A DNA stretch of 64,000 bases from Rhodobacter sp. CZR27 (GCF_002407205.1 NZ_CP023548.1:186001-250000); one strand, 5' to 3'. Positions 37,157 through 47,010 are shown, counted from the stretch's first letter. Notes: generated by a model from the sequence alone, not told the origin. Translations and numbers: made by a program.

Positions 37157-39124
37157 ATGTCTTGCCCCCGTTCCGCCCGTCTCCCGTCGATCCGCGTTCT
37201 CGCGCTTCTGATCCTGCCGCTGCTGGTGGCGCTGCCGCCGGTGGCCCGTGCCGACGATCCCGAGGGCCTTCGCCTCGCCATGCGGCATGCCTGGGGCAAG
37301 GACTGGGGCGAGGCCGCGGCCCAGGCGCGGGCGACGGGGCCCCTGGCGCAGTCGATCGTGGAATGGCAGCGGCTTCGATCGGGCGAGGGGCTGCTGGGCG
37401 ACTACGAATCCTTCCTGGCGCACCACGCCGACTGGCCGGGCCTGAAGCTGCTGCGCTCGGAAGGCGAGGAGGCGGTGGCGCGCTCGACCACGCCCTCGCG
37501 CGTGATCGCGTACTTCGGCTCGCGGGCGCCTGCCACGGCCATGGGCGCGATCGCGCTGGCCCGGGCGCTGGCCGGGACGGGGCGGCAGGCCGAGGCCGAG
37601 GCGGTGATCCGCCGCGCCTGGACCAGCCTTGCCTTCGATCCCGAGGAGGAGGCCCTTGCCCTGTCCTTGTTCCCCGACGTGCTGGCCCGGGCGCATGAGG
37701 AGCGCCTTGACATGCTGCTGTGGCAGAACCGCCCCGAGCAGGCGCGCCGGATGCTGCCGCGGGTGTCGGACGGCTGGAAGCGGCTGGCGGCGGCGCGGCT
37801 CGCGCTGCGGGCCGATGCCGATGGCGTGGACGGCCTGATCGCCGCCGTTCCGCCCGCGCTGGCGGACCATCCGGGCCTTGCCTACGAACGGTTCCTGTGG
37901 CGGTCGCGCAAGGGGCGGGACGCGGAGGCGGCGGCGCTGATGCTCGAACGCTCGCGCAGCGTCGCGGATCTGGGCGATCCCGAGCAATGGGCCGGGCGTC
38001 GCGCCGGGCTGGCGCGGGCGATGAACGAGGAGGGCGACCCGAAGACGGCCTATCGCCTCGCCGCCTCGCACCATCTGGAGGGCGGCGCGGATTTCGCCGA
38101 ACTGGAGTTCTTCGCCGGCTTCGTGGCGCTGCGGAAGCTGGACGATGCCGAGACTGCGCTTGCGCATTTCCGGCGGCTTCAGGCGGCGGTGCGCACGCCG
38201 ATCAGCCTGTCACGGGCGCTCTACTGGCAGGGGCGGGCGCTTGAGGCGCTGGGGCGGTATGACGACGCAGGGGCGGCCTTTGCGGCGGGTGCGAGGCACC
38301 AGACGGCCTATTACGGCCTGCTCTCGGCAGAGCGCGCCGGTATCGCCATGGATCCGGCACTGATCGCACCGCGCGCCGTGGGCGACTGGCGGCAGGCGGG
38401 CTTCGCCTCGTCGTCGGTTCTGGCTGCCGGGCGGCTTCTTCTGGCTGCGGGCGAGCGCGATCTTGGCAAGCGTTTCCTGCTGCATCTGGCCGAGTCGCTC
38501 GACGAGGGCGACCTCGACCGGCTGGCCGGCATGGCGCTGGAGATGGGCGAGCCGCATGTGGCGGTCCTGATCGCCAAGCAGGCGGCGGACCGGGGCATCA
38601 TCCTGCCGCACGCCTATTTTCCGGTGCCGGACCTCGTCCCGCCGGACGGGCTGCCGGTCAGCCGCGCCCTGGCGCTGTCGATCGCGCGACGCGAGAGCGA
38701 GTTCAATCCGGTCGTCGTGAGTCCGGCGGGCGCGCGCGGGTTGATGCAGGTGATGCCGGGCACGGCCAAGCTGATTTCGGCGAAGGTCGGGGTGGATTAC
38801 GAGCTGCGCCGGCTGACAGGCGATCCGGCCTACAACGTGCGGCTCGGCACGGCCTATCTGGCCCAGCTGGTGGAAGAGTTCGGTCCTTCGCTGGCACTGG
38901 TCGCCTCGGGCTACAATGCGGGACCGGGGCGGCCGCGGCGCTGGATCGCCGAGTTCGGCGATCCGCGTCAGGCCCATGTCGATGCGGTGGACTGGGTGGA
39001 GCAGATCCCGTTCTCGGAAACGCGCACCTATGTCATGCGGGTGACCGAATCCGTGGTGATCTATCGCGCGAAGCTTCGCGGTGCCGCGGGCGCCGTCCGC
39101 ATCACCCCCGAGTTGAAGGGGTGA
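37157..39124 (+). CDS. Soluble lytic murein transglycosylase (Slt family)
   Basis: Periplasmic peptidoglycan lyase of 655 residues, forming 1,6-anhydro-muropeptides. Signal peptide over about the first 32 residues ([18 protein letters not shown]); long alpha-helical superhelical domain to about 480; SLT catalytic domain from about 500 with the catalytic Glu in [24 protein letters not shown], and [33 protein letters not shown] is the usual end of Slt. ATG 37157 was chosen as it gives the signal peptide; the longer frame starts in non-coding sequence. Confidence 0.92.
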   Translation: MSCPRSARLPSIRVLALLILPLLVALPPVARADDPEGLRLAMRHAWGKDWGEAAAQARATGPLAQSIVEWQRLRSGEGLLGDYESFLAHHADWPGLKLLRSEGEEAVARSTTPSRVIAYFGSRAPATAMGAIALARALAGTGRQAEAEAVIRRAWTSLAFDPEEEALALSLFPDVLARAHEERLDMLLWQNRPEQARRMLPRVSDGWKRLAAARLALRADADGVDGLIAAVPPALADHPGLAYERFLWRSRKGRDAEAAALMLERSRSVADLGDPEQWAGRRAGLARAMNEEGDPKTAYRLAASHHLEGGADFAELEFFAGFVALRKLDDAETALAHFRRLQAAVRTPISLSRALYWQGRALEALGRYDDAGAAFAAGARHQTAYYGLLSAERAGIAMDPALIAPRAVGDWRQAGFASSSVLAAGRLLLAAGERDLGKRFLLHLAESLDEGDLDRLAGMALEMGEPHVAVLIAKQAADRGIILPHAYFPVPDLVPPDGLPVSRALALSIARRESEFNPVVVSPAGARGLMQVMPGTAKLISAKVGVDYELRRLTGDPAYNVRLGTAYLAQLVEEFGPSLALVASGYNAGPGRPRRWIAEFGDPRQAHVDAVDWVEQIPFSETRTYVMRVTESVVIYRAKLRGAAGAVRITPELKG

Positions 39125-39360
39125 GCGGCGTCCCGCGGACGCTCCGGTGGAGCGTCCGAGCCGCGAACGGGCGACCCGTGGGAGCCCAATGAGCGGCGTC
39201 CCGCGGACGCTCCGGTGGAGCGTCCGAGCCGCGAACGAGCGACCCGTGGAGCCCAGTGAGCGGCGTCTTGCGGATGCTCCTGTGGAGCGTCCGAGCCGCG
39301 AACGGGCGAGGCGCGGGAGCCCAATGGGCGGCGTCTCGCGGAGGCTCGTGGATCGGAGCC
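39123..39360. repeat. Tandem ~68-bp repeats, each with a GC hairpin
   Basis: Units start at 39123, 39191 and 39258 (68, 67 and 68 bp) and a degenerate partial fourth at 39326. Each full unit has GAGCGGCGTC at its start and a hairpin CGGACGCTCC-GGT-GGAGCGTCCG (10-bp stem; the third has one changed base, CGGATGCTCC). Copies 1 and 2 are almost identical. The array fills the whole gap between the convergent transglycosylase and FAD oxidoreductase genes and overlaps the former's stop. The period is not a multiple of three, so it is not a coding repeat. It may work as a double-ended terminator. Confidence 0.85.
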
Positions 39361-39364
39361 CGCG

Positions 39365-40426
39365 CTACTCCTCCGACTTGATCCGCTTCTTCAGCGAGGC
39401 TTCGACGCGGAAGCCCTCGGGGATCTCGTCCCGGCCCTCGAGCACGAGGGCGGCCATGACCTCGCCCACTTTCGGGGCCATGCCGAAGCCGATCTTGAAC
39501 CCACCATTGGCGACGTAATGCCCCGGCCGGCCCGGCCACTCGCCCAGCATCGGCGCAAGACTGCGGGCGCGCGGGCGCAGGCCCGCCCAGCGGGTCAGCA
39601 CCGGGGCATCCGCGAGCCAGGGGCAGAGCGCCACCGCGCGGGCACGGACCGCGTCGAGCTGTTCGTCGGTGGTGTCGGGCGAGGTCCATTCGTTCTCGGC
39701 GGTCGACCCGACGGCCGTCGTGCCATCGCCGTGCGGCACGATCAGCAGGCCGGTCGCAAAGACCTGCGGCCGGTCCCGCGCATCGAGGCCCACGATCATC
39801 GCCTGGCCCTTCACGCCGCTGCCGACCGGCTTGCCCAGATCCTCGGACAGCGCCTGAAGACCGGCGACGCCGGTGGCCCAGACAACGGGTCCTGCCTCCT
39901 CGGCATCGCCGATGATCACCTCGCCGCCGCGCGCGCGGATCGCCTCGACCAGCGCGGCCGTGCCCATCCGCGGATGGATCCGGGCGGTGAGGGTGTCGTG
40001 GATCATCAGGCCGGTCGGGCTTTGCGGCACGAACTCGCCCTCGGCCGGGACGACCTCCCAGCGGAACCGGCCCTGCCAGAGCGTCTTGGCCTCCTCGGCG
40101 CGCGAGCAGGCATGCTCCACCGCGCGGTCGTCGGCCAGCGGCTGGTAGCGGCCGAGGCGGGCATAGCCGGTGGGCAGGCCCGAGGCATCGGCGACCTCGG
40201 CCCACCATGCCTCGCCCATCGCGAGGCTGTCGAACTGGAACGCCTTCTTGTCGTTCCACTGCTCGGGCACATGCGGCGAGAGCGCGCCCACCAGCCCGCC
40301 CGACGAGCCGGCGCCGATCGCCTTCGTCTCGATCAGCCGCACCTTCGCCCCGCGCTTCGCGGCGGCCCAGGCGACCGCAAGCCCGAAGATGCCGCCGCCC
40401 CGAATTGTCACATCCGGCGTTGTCAT
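39365..40426 (-). CDS. FAD-dependent oxidoreductase, DAAO/MnmC(o)-like
   Basis: Flavoprotein of 353 residues of the D-amino-acid oxidase/glycine oxidase superfamily. N-terminal VTIRGGGIFGLAVAWAAAKRGAKVRLIE (FAD-binding; the usual GxGxxG reads GGGIFG), then AGSSGGLVGALSPH, and the C-terminal WAGLRPRARSLAPMLGEWPGRPGHYVANGGFKIGFGMAP block. The SSGGLVGALSPH segment resembles the oxidase half of bifunctional MnmC, and the neighbouring divergent gene is the methyltransferase half, so a tRNA-modification role is possible. Glycine oxidase or another amine oxidase is the alternative. ATG 40426. Confidence 0.8.
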   Translation of the reverse strand: MTTPDVTIRGGGIFGLAVAWAAAKRGAKVRLIETKAIGAGSSGGLVGALSPHVPEQWNDKKAFQFDSLAMGEAWWAEVADASGLPTGYARLGRYQPLADDRAVEHACSRAEEAKTLWQGRFRWEVVPAEGEFVPQSPTGLMIHDTLTARIHPRMGTAALVEAIRARGGEVIIGDAEEAGPVVWATGVAGLQALSEDLGKPVGSGVKGQAMIVGLDARDRPQVFATGLLIVPHGDGTTAVGSTAENEWTSPDTTDEQLDAVRARAVALCPWLADAPVLTRWAGLRPRARSLAPMLGEWPGRPGHYVANGGFKIGFGMAPKVGEVMAALVLEGRDEIPEGFRVEASLKKRIKSEE

Positions 40427-40481
40427 TTCCCGCGCCCTCGCCCACTGTCGCCACTTCCAGAGAAAGCAGGCTTTAGGACAG

Positions 40482-41180
40482 ATGCCAGCCACAGGCCAGA
40501 GCGCGGATGTCGCGCGGAACGCAGGCGTCGACTGGCGCGACGGGGTGATCCCGGTCTCGACACGCTTCGACGACCCCTATTTCTCGCTCGCCGACGGCCT
40601 GGCCGAGACGCGGCACGTCTTCCTGTCCGGCAACGGCCTGCCCGCGCGGTTCCGCGAAGGGTTCCACATCGCCGAGCTTGGCTTCGGCACCGGGCTCAAC
40701 ATGCTGGCGGCGCTGATCGCGTGGCGGGCGGCGGGCGCGCAGGGGCGGCTGCGCTTCACCTCGTTCGAGGCCTTTCCCCTCGCCGCGCCCGAGATCACCC
40801 GCGCCCTTTCCGCCTTCCCCGAGGCCGAGGCGGTGGCCGGCCCGTTCCTCGAAGCCTGGGCCGCCGGTCGTTCGCGCTTCGTGAATGACGGGATCGAGGT
40901 CGAAGTGATCCTGGGCGACGCGCGCGAGACCCTGCCTAGCTGGGCGGGCCGGGCGGACGCATGGTTCCTCGACGGCTTCTCGCCCGCGAAGAACCCCGAG
41001 CTCTGGTCGCCGGAGCTGATGGCGGAAGTGGCCCGCCACACCGCGCCCGGCGGCAGCTTTGCCACCTACACCGCCGCTGGGCATGTGCGCCGGGCGCTGG
41101 AGGCCGCGGGCTTCGCGGTCTCCCGGCAGCCCGGACACGGGCGCAAGCGGCACATGACGAGCGGGATCCTACCGGCATGA
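40482..41180 (+). CDS. mnmD: MnmD-type tRNA (mnm5s2U34) methyltransferase
   Basis: 232-residue SAM-dependent enzyme equal to the N-terminal half of E. coli MnmC. DWRDGVIPVSTRFDDPYFSLADGLAETRHVFLSGNGLP is the family start; ELGFGTGLNMLA binds SAM; DAWFLDGFSPAKNPELWSPEL is the active-site block. The C-terminal KRHMTSGIL also fits. It would methylate 5-aminomethyl-2-thiouridine at the wobble position of tRNAs. ATG 40482 with AGGA just upstream; the end overlaps the DMT gene by 4 bp. Confidence 0.88.
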   Translation: MPATGQSADVARNAGVDWRDGVIPVSTRFDDPYFSLADGLAETRHVFLSGNGLPARFREGFHIAELGFGTGLNMLAALIAWRAAGAQGRLRFTSFEAFPLAAPEITRALSAFPEAEAVAGPFLEAWAAGRSRFVNDGIEVEVILGDARETLPSWAGRADAWFLDGFSPAKNPELWSPELMAEVARHTAPGGSFATYTAAGHVRRALEAAGFAVSRQPGHGRKRHMTSGILPA

Positions 41181-42061
41181 CCGAGCAGAACACCCGGCTC
41201 GGCATAGGCCTCATGGTGCTGACGACCTTCATCTTCGCGCTGCAGGACGGCATCTCGCGGCATCTGGCCGAGCATTACAGCGTCTTCATGGTGGTGATGA
41301 TCCGGTTCTGGTTCTTCGCCGCCTTCGTGATGCTGCTGGCGGCGCGGCAGGCCGGGGGCCTCGCGCGGGCCGCACGCTCGCGCTATCCGCTGCTGCAGGC
41401 GCTGCGGGGCGTGCTTCTGGTGGCCGAGGTCTGCGTGATGGTCATCAGCTTCGTGAAGCTCGGGCTGGTGGCGAGCCACGCCGTTTTCACCTGCTATCCC
41501 CTTCTGGTCGCCGCGCTTTCCGGGCCGGTTCTGGGCGAGAAGGTGGGGTGGCGGCGCTGGACCGCCATCGGCGTCGGCTTCACGGGGGTCCTCGTGATCC
41601 TGCAGCCCGGCGTGGCGGTCTTCTCGCCCTGGGCGCTGGTGCCCTTGCTCTGCGCCTTCATGTTCGCGGTCTATGGCCTGCTCACGCGGTTCGTCGCGCG
41701 GGGCGATCCGGCCTCGGTCAGCTTCTTCTGGACGGGGACGGTGGGCGCGCTGGCGGTGACGCCGGTCGGCCTGTGGTTCTGGGAGCCGATGGCACTGGTC
41801 GACTGGGGCTGGATGGCGGCGCTCTGCTGCACGGCGGCCTTGGCGCACTGGTGCCTGATCCGCGCCTATGAATTGGCCGAGGCCAGCGCCGTCCAGCCCT
41901 TCGCCTATCTGCAGCTGCCCTTCGTGTCGGTTCTGGGTCTCACGATCTTCGACGAGACGCTGACGACGAACGTCGTCATCGGCGCCGGGATCGTGGTGGG
42001 TGCAGGGCTATTCACGCTGTGGCGGCAGCAGGTGCGGGAAAAAGATCCTTCCGGAAGGTGA
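41177..42061 (+). CDS. DMT (EamA) family membrane transporter
   Basis: Inner-membrane permease of 294 residues with ten predicted helices in two EamA repeats (FIFALQDGISRHLAEHYSVFMVVMIRFW opens the first; LCAFMFAVYGLLTRFVAR the second). Members export amino acids, metabolites or quaternary compounds; the substrate cannot be read. It starts inside the mnmD stop (ATGA) and its 3' end overlaps the convergent GNAT gene by 50 bp, an unusually long antisense overlap. Confidence 0.87.
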   Translation: MTEQNTRLGIGLMVLTTFIFALQDGISRHLAEHYSVFMVVMIRFWFFAAFVMLLAARQAGGLARAARSRYPLLQALRGVLLVAEVCVMVISFVKLGLVASHAVFTCYPLLVAALSGPVLGEKVGWRRWTAIGVGFTGVLVILQPGVAVFSPWALVPLLCAFMFAVYGLLTRFVARGDPASVSFFWTGTVGALAVTPVGLWFWEPMALVDWGWMAALCCTAALAHWCLIRAYELAEASAVQPFAYLQLPFVSVLGLTIFDETLTTNVVIGAGIVVGAGLFTLWRQQVREKDPSGR

Positions 42062-42497
42062 GCGAGGTCGGCCGGTCGAAGCCCGGATGCGCGGTTGCCG
42101 CGACCTGCCGGAAACCCAGAGCGCGGAAGGTCGCGTGGTTCTCGACCAGCTCCACCCGCGTCTGCAATTCCAGCGCCGGCAGGCCCAACGCCCGCGCCCG
42201 TGCCTCGGCCGTGGCGACGAGGGCCCGGGCGAGGCCGCGGCGCTGCATCGACGGGTCCACCGCGAGCTTGCCGAGGTAGAGGCAGTCGGGCTTGGGCGTG
42301 AGGAACAGGCAGGCCGCAAGTGGATCGCCCGCCAGCCAGACCTCGCCCTCGCGCGCCTGTGCCGCGATGGCCTCGGGCGTCAGGCGGTGCATCGAGGACG
42401 GCGGATCGATCCGCCCCTCCATCCCGGCGAAAGCGCGCCGGATCAGGGCGAGGATCGCTGGCCAGTCTTCGGTTCCGGTGGCTTTGCGCGGTGTCAT
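42012..42497 (-). CDS. GNAT family N-acetyltransferase
   Basis: 161-residue acetyl-CoA-dependent transferase; substrate unknown. The acetyl-CoA loop is LGKLAVDPSMQRRGLARALVATAEARA (Q-x-x-G-x-G/A pattern), preceded by the beta strand AACLFLTPKPDCLYLG, and followed by ENHATFRALGFRQ. Its last 50 bp lie antisense to the end of the DMT gene. Confidence 0.85.
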   Translation of the reverse strand: MTPRKATGTEDWPAILALIRRAFAGMEGRIDPPSSMHRLTPEAIAAQAREGEVWLAGDPLAACLFLTPKPDCLYLGKLAVDPSMQRRGLARALVATAEARARALGLPALELQTRVELVENHATFRALGFRQVAATAHPGFDRPTSLTFRKDLFPAPAAATA

Positions 42498-42648
42498 GGG
42501 GCCATCTCACAGCGTCACGGCCTACGGGTCAACGGCAACATCTTGGGGATAACAGGCCACAACCCGCCATATGAGGGGCCCGGCGGTTGACTTGCCCAGC
42601 CCCAGACCGGACCATGCCGAACCGACCGGGAATCAGAAGGAACGCGCC

Positions 42649-45600
42649 TTGCGGTTCAGCCGCCTCCGTCTCAACGGCTTCAAGAGCTTCGTGGACCCCA
42701 CGGATCTGGTGATCCACGAGGGGTTGACGGGCGTCGTGGGGCCGAACGGCTGCGGCAAGTCGAACCTGCTCGAAGCCTTGCGCTGGGTGATGGGCGAGAA
42801 CCGCCCAACCGCGATGCGCGGGGCGGGGATGGAGGACGTGATCTTCGCCGGCGCCGCGACGCGGCCGGCGCGCAACTTCGCCGAGGTGGCACTGGTCATT
42901 GACAACGCCGACCGTCTCGCGCCCTCGGGGTTCAACGATGCGGACACGATCGAGATCGTGCGGCGCATCACCCGCGACGCGGGCAGCGCCTACAAGGCCA
43001 ACACCCGGGACGTGCGCGCGCGCGACATCCAGATGCTGTTTGCCGATGCCTCGACCGGCGCGCATTCGCCGGCGCTGGTGCGGCAGGGGCAGATCTCGGA
43101 ACTGATCAACGCCAAGCCCAAGGCGCGGCGGCGTATTCTGGAAGAGGCCGCCGGGATCTCGGGCCTCTACCAGCGCCGGCACGAGGCCGAACTGCGGCTG
43201 ACGGCGACCGAGCAGAACCTCGCCCGGGTCGAGGATGTGCTGGAGCAGCTGGCCCAGCAGCTTTCGACGCTGGCCCGGCAGGCGAAGCAGGCCGCGCGCT
43301 ACCGCGAGATCGGCGAGGAACTGCGCCGGGCCGAGGGCTCGCTGCTCTACCGCCGCTGGCGCGAGGCCGATCAGGCGCGGACCGAGGCGCTGGCCGCGCT
43401 GCGCGAGCGCATGGTGGTGGCCGGCCAGTCCGAGGCCACCGCGCGCAAGGCCGCAACGCTGCGCGCCGAGGCCGAGGAAGCCCTGCCGCCGAAGCGCGAG
43501 GAGGAGGCAGTCTCGGGCGCAATCCTGCAACGCCTGACCGTGCAGCGCGACGCCCTTGCCGCCGAGGAGGATCGCGCGCGCGCCACCATCGCAACGCTGA
43601 TGTCCCGGGTGGACCAGCTTTCGCGCGACATCGAACGCGAGACGGGGCTGAACCGCGACGCGGCCGAGACCATCGCCCGGCTGGAATGGGAACGCGACGC
43701 GCTGGAAAAGGCGCACGAGGGCCATGACGAGCGGCTGACCGAGGCGAGCGACGCCGCGCATGAGGCCGCCGCAATCCTTTCGGAACGCGAGGAGGTGCTG
43801 TCCGAGCGCACCGAGGACGTGGCACGGCTTTCCGCGCGCCATCAGTCGGCGCAGCGGATGCTGGCCGACACGCGCACGACCGTCGCCCGCTCCGAATCCG
43901 AGGCTGCGCGCGCGCGCGACGCCGTCGAAGGGGCCGCCGAGGCGCAGGAGCGCGCCGCCGAGGCCTTCGAGGCCGCGGCCTCGGCCCAGGAAGAGGCGCA
44001 GGAGCGCGCCGAAGCCGCCGAGGAGGCGCTGGTTCTGGCCGACGAGGCCCGCGCCGAGGCGCAATCGCGCGAGGCCGAGGCCCGGGCCGCCCGCTCCGCC
44101 GCGGAAGGCGAGGCCAATGCCCTGCGGGCCGAGGTGGCGGCACTCGCCCGGCTGGTCGAGCGCGAGGCGCAGGCGGGAACCCAGCTTCTCGACCGGGTGC
44201 AGGTGGAGCCGGGCTACGAGGCCGCACTGGGCGCGGCGCTGGCCGATGACCTGCGCGCGCCCGAGGTCGAGGCCGGGGCGCGCTCGGGCTGGGCACTGCT
44301 GCCGGATTACGACGATGCCGCGGACCTACCCGCGGGGGGCGAGCCGCTGGCCTCGCATGTCGGGGTGCCCGAGGTGCTGCGCCGCCGGATCGGCCAGATC
44401 GGTCTGGTCGAGCGCAGCCGGGGTGCGGCCCTGCAACCCCTTCTGCGGCCGGGGCAGCGGCTGGTCAGCCTTGAGGGCGATCTCTGGCGCTGGGACGGGT
44501 TCCGGGCGGGGGCCGAGGATGCGCCCTCGGCCGCGGCGTTGCGGCTGAAGCAGCTGAACCGGCTGGTGGCGCTGAAGCGCGATCTCGAGGAGGTCGCCGC
44601 GCGGGCGGAAGGCGCGCGTCAGGCGCATGAGGCGCTTCAGGCGCGGCTGGCGCAGTTGACCCGCGCCGATCAGGAGGCGCGCGAGGCCCGCCGCGCCGCG
44701 GATGCGCGGGTGACCGAGGCGAGCCGCGCGGCCTCGAAGGCCGAGGCGGAGCGGTCCATTGCCGGTGGCAAGCTGGAATCGGCCCGCCTTGCGGTGAAGC
44801 GTTACGAGGACGAGGCGGCCGAGGCCCGCACCCGCCTGCGCGAGGCCGAGGCTGCGGTACTGGCGCTGCCGGATCTGGACGCCGCGCGCTCGGGGATCGA
44901 GGATCTGAAGATGGCGGTCGAGGCCGCCCGGATCACCATGATGTCCCGCCGCTCGCAGGCCGACGAGTTGCGGCGCGAGGGCGAGGCGCGGCTGCGGCGC
45001 CGGCAGGAGGTGACCAAGGACCTTTCGGGCTGGAAGCACCGGCTGGAGACCGCCGAGAAGCGCAGCGCGGAACTTGCCGAGCGCAAGGCCCAGACCGAGG
45101 AGGACCTGCGCGAGGCCTCGGAAGCGCCCGAGGAGATCGCCGCCCGCCGCGAGGATCTGGCCGAGGCGATCGAGGCGGCCGAGGAGCGCCGCAGCCGCGC
45201 TGCGGATGCGCTGGCGGCGGCCGAGACGGCGCTGCGGGATGCCCAGACCGCCGAGCGCGAGGCCGAGCGTCAGGCCGGTGAGGCGCGCGAGGCCCGTGCC
45301 CGCGCCGAGGCGCGCGCCGACGCCGCCGGCGAGGCGCTGGAGCTTGCCGCGGAACGCATCCGCGAGGAGACCGAACGCACGCCCCAGCAGCTGCTGGACC
45401 TGCTCGGCACCGATCCCGACCGTATCCCGACCGTCGAGGCGCTGGAAACCGACATCGCCCGCCTCAGGCGGCAGCGCGAGGCGCTGGGCGCCGTCAACCT
45501 CCGCGCCGAGGAGGATGCGCTTTCGGTGCAGCAGGAATACGACACGCTGCGCAGCGAGAAGATCGACCTCGAGGAGGCGGTGAAGAAGCTGCGCGCCGGC

Positions 45601-46104
45601 ATCCAGGGCCTGAACCGCGAAGGACGCGAGCGTCTGCTGACCGCCTTCGAGCAGGTGAACGCCAGCTTCGGCACGCTCTTCACCCATCTCTTCGGCGGCG
45701 GCGAGGCGCGGCTGGTGATGGTGGAAAGCGACGACCCGCTGGAGGCGGGGCTGGAAATCATGTGCCAGCCGCCGGGCAAGAAGCTCTCGACGCTGTCGCT
45801 TCTGTCGGGGGGCGAGCAGACGCTGACGGCGCTTGCGCTGATCTTCGCGGTGTTCCTGGCCAATCCTGCGCCGATCTGTGTGCTGGACGAGGTGGACGCG
45901 CCGCTCGACGACGCGAACGTGACGCGGTTCTGCGACCTTCTGGACGAGATGACCCGGCGGACCGAGACGCGATTCCTGATCATCACCCACCACGCGGTGA
46001 CGATGGCGCGCATGGACCGCCTGTTCGGCGTGACCATGGCCGAGCAGGGCGTCAGCCAGCTCGTCTCCGTCGATCTCAAGAAGGCCGAGTCGCTGGTGGC
46101 CTGA
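42649..46104 (+). CDS. smc: Chromosome segregation protein SMC
   Basis: Condensin ATPase, 1151 residues, that organises and separates chromosomes with ScpA/ScpB. Walker A GPNGCGKSN near residue 33, long Glu/Ala/Arg-rich coiled coils on both arms, a hinge in the middle (around 500-640, LLDRVQVEPGYEAALGAALADDL), then the signature LSGGEQTLTAL and Walker B CVLDEVDAPLDD. The start was set at TTG 42649 because it gives the canonical beginning LRFSRLRLNGFKSFVDPTD and has AAGGAA 7 nt upstream; the frame continues 26 codons further without homology. Confidence 0.96.
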   Translation: MRFSRLRLNGFKSFVDPTDLVIHEGLTGVVGPNGCGKSNLLEALRWVMGENRPTAMRGAGMEDVIFAGAATRPARNFAEVALVIDNADRLAPSGFNDADTIEIVRRITRDAGSAYKANTRDVRARDIQMLFADASTGAHSPALVRQGQISELINAKPKARRRILEEAAGISGLYQRRHEAELRLTATEQNLARVEDVLEQLAQQLSTLARQAKQAARYREIGEELRRAEGSLLYRRWREADQARTEALAALRERMVVAGQSEATARKAATLRAEAEEALPPKREEEAVSGAILQRLTVQRDALAAEEDRARATIATLMSRVDQLSRDIERETGLNRDAAETIARLEWERDALEKAHEGHDERLTEASDAAHEAAAILSEREEVLSERTEDVARLSARHQSAQRMLADTRTTVARSESEAARARDAVEGAAEAQERAAEAFEAAASAQEEAQERAEAAEEALVLADEARAEAQSREAEARAARSAAEGEANALRAEVAALARLVEREAQAGTQLLDRVQVEPGYEAALGAALADDLRAPEVEAGARSGWALLPDYDDAADLPAGGEPLASHVGVPEVLRRRIGQIGLVERSRGAALQPLLRPGQRLVSLEGDLWRWDGFRAGAEDAPSAAALRLKQLNRLVALKRDLEEVAARAEGARQAHEALQARLAQLTRADQEAREARRAADARVTEASRAASKAEAERSIAGGKLESARLAVKRYEDEAAEARTRLREAEAAVLALPDLDAARSGIEDLKMAVEAARITMMSRRSQADELRREGEARLRRRQEVTKDLSGWKHRLETAEKRSAELAERKAQTEEDLREASEAPEEIAARREDLAEAIEAAEERRSRAADALAAAETALRDAQTAEREAERQAGEAREARARAEARADAAGEALELAAERIREETERTPQQLLDLLGTDPDRIPTVEALETDIARLRRQREALGAVNLRAEEDALSVQQEYDTLRSEKIDLEEAVKKLRAGIQGLNREGRERLLTAFEQVNASFGTLFTHLFGGGEARLVMVESDDPLEAGLEIMCQPPGKKLSTLSLLSGGEQTLTALALIFAVFLANPAPICVLDEVDAPLDDANVTRFCDLLDEMTRRTETRFLIITHHAVTMARMDRLFGVTMAEQGVSQLVSVDLKKAESLVA

Positions 46105-46122
46105 TCGCACCGGCCGCGGGCC

Positions 46123-47010
46123 TTACAGCCGCGAGACCTTGGCCCTCAGGTCCAGCGTTGCGCTGCGCAGCAGGCCCCGCGCCGACAGTGCGGCCCGGGT
46201 GGCGGCATCGGGGTTCTGGATGCGGTCGTAGAAGGCCAGGATCTCCTCCGGACCCGCCGCCTGAAGCGCGGCCTGCAGCGCGGGATTGAACTGGTAGGCG
46301 CCCCGGGACAGCCGGAACGGCAGCTGGCGGAGCCAGCGCGCGCGATCCTCCGCGTGGAAGTGGAGAAGGGCGAGGCGCTCGTCGAAGGGCACGCCGGAGA
46401 CACGCTCTCCGGCGCGGAAGGCGCCGTGCAGCCGTGGCTGGAAGCGCGACAGCCCGGTGCGGAACAGGCACTTCCCCGCGGAATGGCTGAGCACCCCATC
46501 GGGCAGGAGCGGGGCGTGGGGCCCGAAGGCGATGCTGCGGTTGCCCGCGTGACCGGGGCCGGGCATGGCAGCGCGGAACTGGCGGGCCGTGAAGATGTCG
46601 TCGGTCAGGTCCGGGTCATGCAGCGCCTCCCACGGGGGCGCGCGCAGGATCGGCTGGTCGGACGGGGTCGAGGCCAGCACCTCGGGCAGCGGAACCGCGG
46701 GAAGCAGGAACTCGTCCACGTCAAGATGCGCAAGCCAGGGCAGCGAGGTCTCGGCATAGACCCGGTTCATGTTGCACGTCTGGCGGTTCTGGTGCTTCGG
46801 CGGCCGGCGGCCCAGCGTGCCGCGCCACCACTCGAGGCTGCAGTGCGTCACTGTCACCTCGGGCCGCGCCGCCAGCAGGTCGGCCGCCTCGTCCTCGGGG
46901 TCGTCGAGGAACAGCCAGACATGGGCGGCCCCGAGGTCGAGGTGATGGGCGACGAACGCCAGCACCTGATCGGACGGCGCCTTCACCGTGCAGCAGACGC
47001 CCCAGCTCAT
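46123..47010 (-). CDS. Glycosyltransferase family 2-like protein
   Basis: Putative sugar transferase of 295 residues from ATG 47010; an in-frame ATG at 47142 would add 44 residues that look unlike the family. WGVCCTVKAPSDQVLAFVAHHLDLGAAHVWLFLDDP is the typical opening of this group (DUF4422/GT92-like), and HLDVDEFLLP holds the DxD-type metal site. No signal peptide or membrane helix. The acceptor is unknown; surface polysaccharide is a guess. It converges on smc with an 18-bp gap. Confidence 0.8.
   Translation of the reverse strand: MSWGVCCTVKAPSDQVLAFVAHHLDLGAAHVWLFLDDPEDEAADLLAARPEVTVTHCSLEWWRGTLGRRPPKHQNRQTCNMNRVYAETSLPWLAHLDVDEFLLPAVPLPEVLASTPSDQPILRAPPWEALHDPDLTDDIFTARQFRAAMPGPGHAGNRSIAFGPHAPLLPDGVLSHSAGKCLFRTGLSRFQPRLHGAFRAGERVSGVPFDERLALLHFHAEDRARWLRQLPFRLSRGAYQFNPALQAALQAAGPEEILAFYDRIQNPDAATRAALSARGLLRSATLDLRAKVSRL

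Noticed and set aside
39123..39360. Repeat array as a CRISPR or coding repeat
   Set aside because: Units are contiguous, with no unique spacers, no cas genes, and a 67-68 bp period that breaks any reading frame.
42529..46110. Several long minus-strand frames opposite smc
   Set aside because: Leu/Gly/Arg-rich shadows of the coiled-coil codons of smc; no recognisable product.
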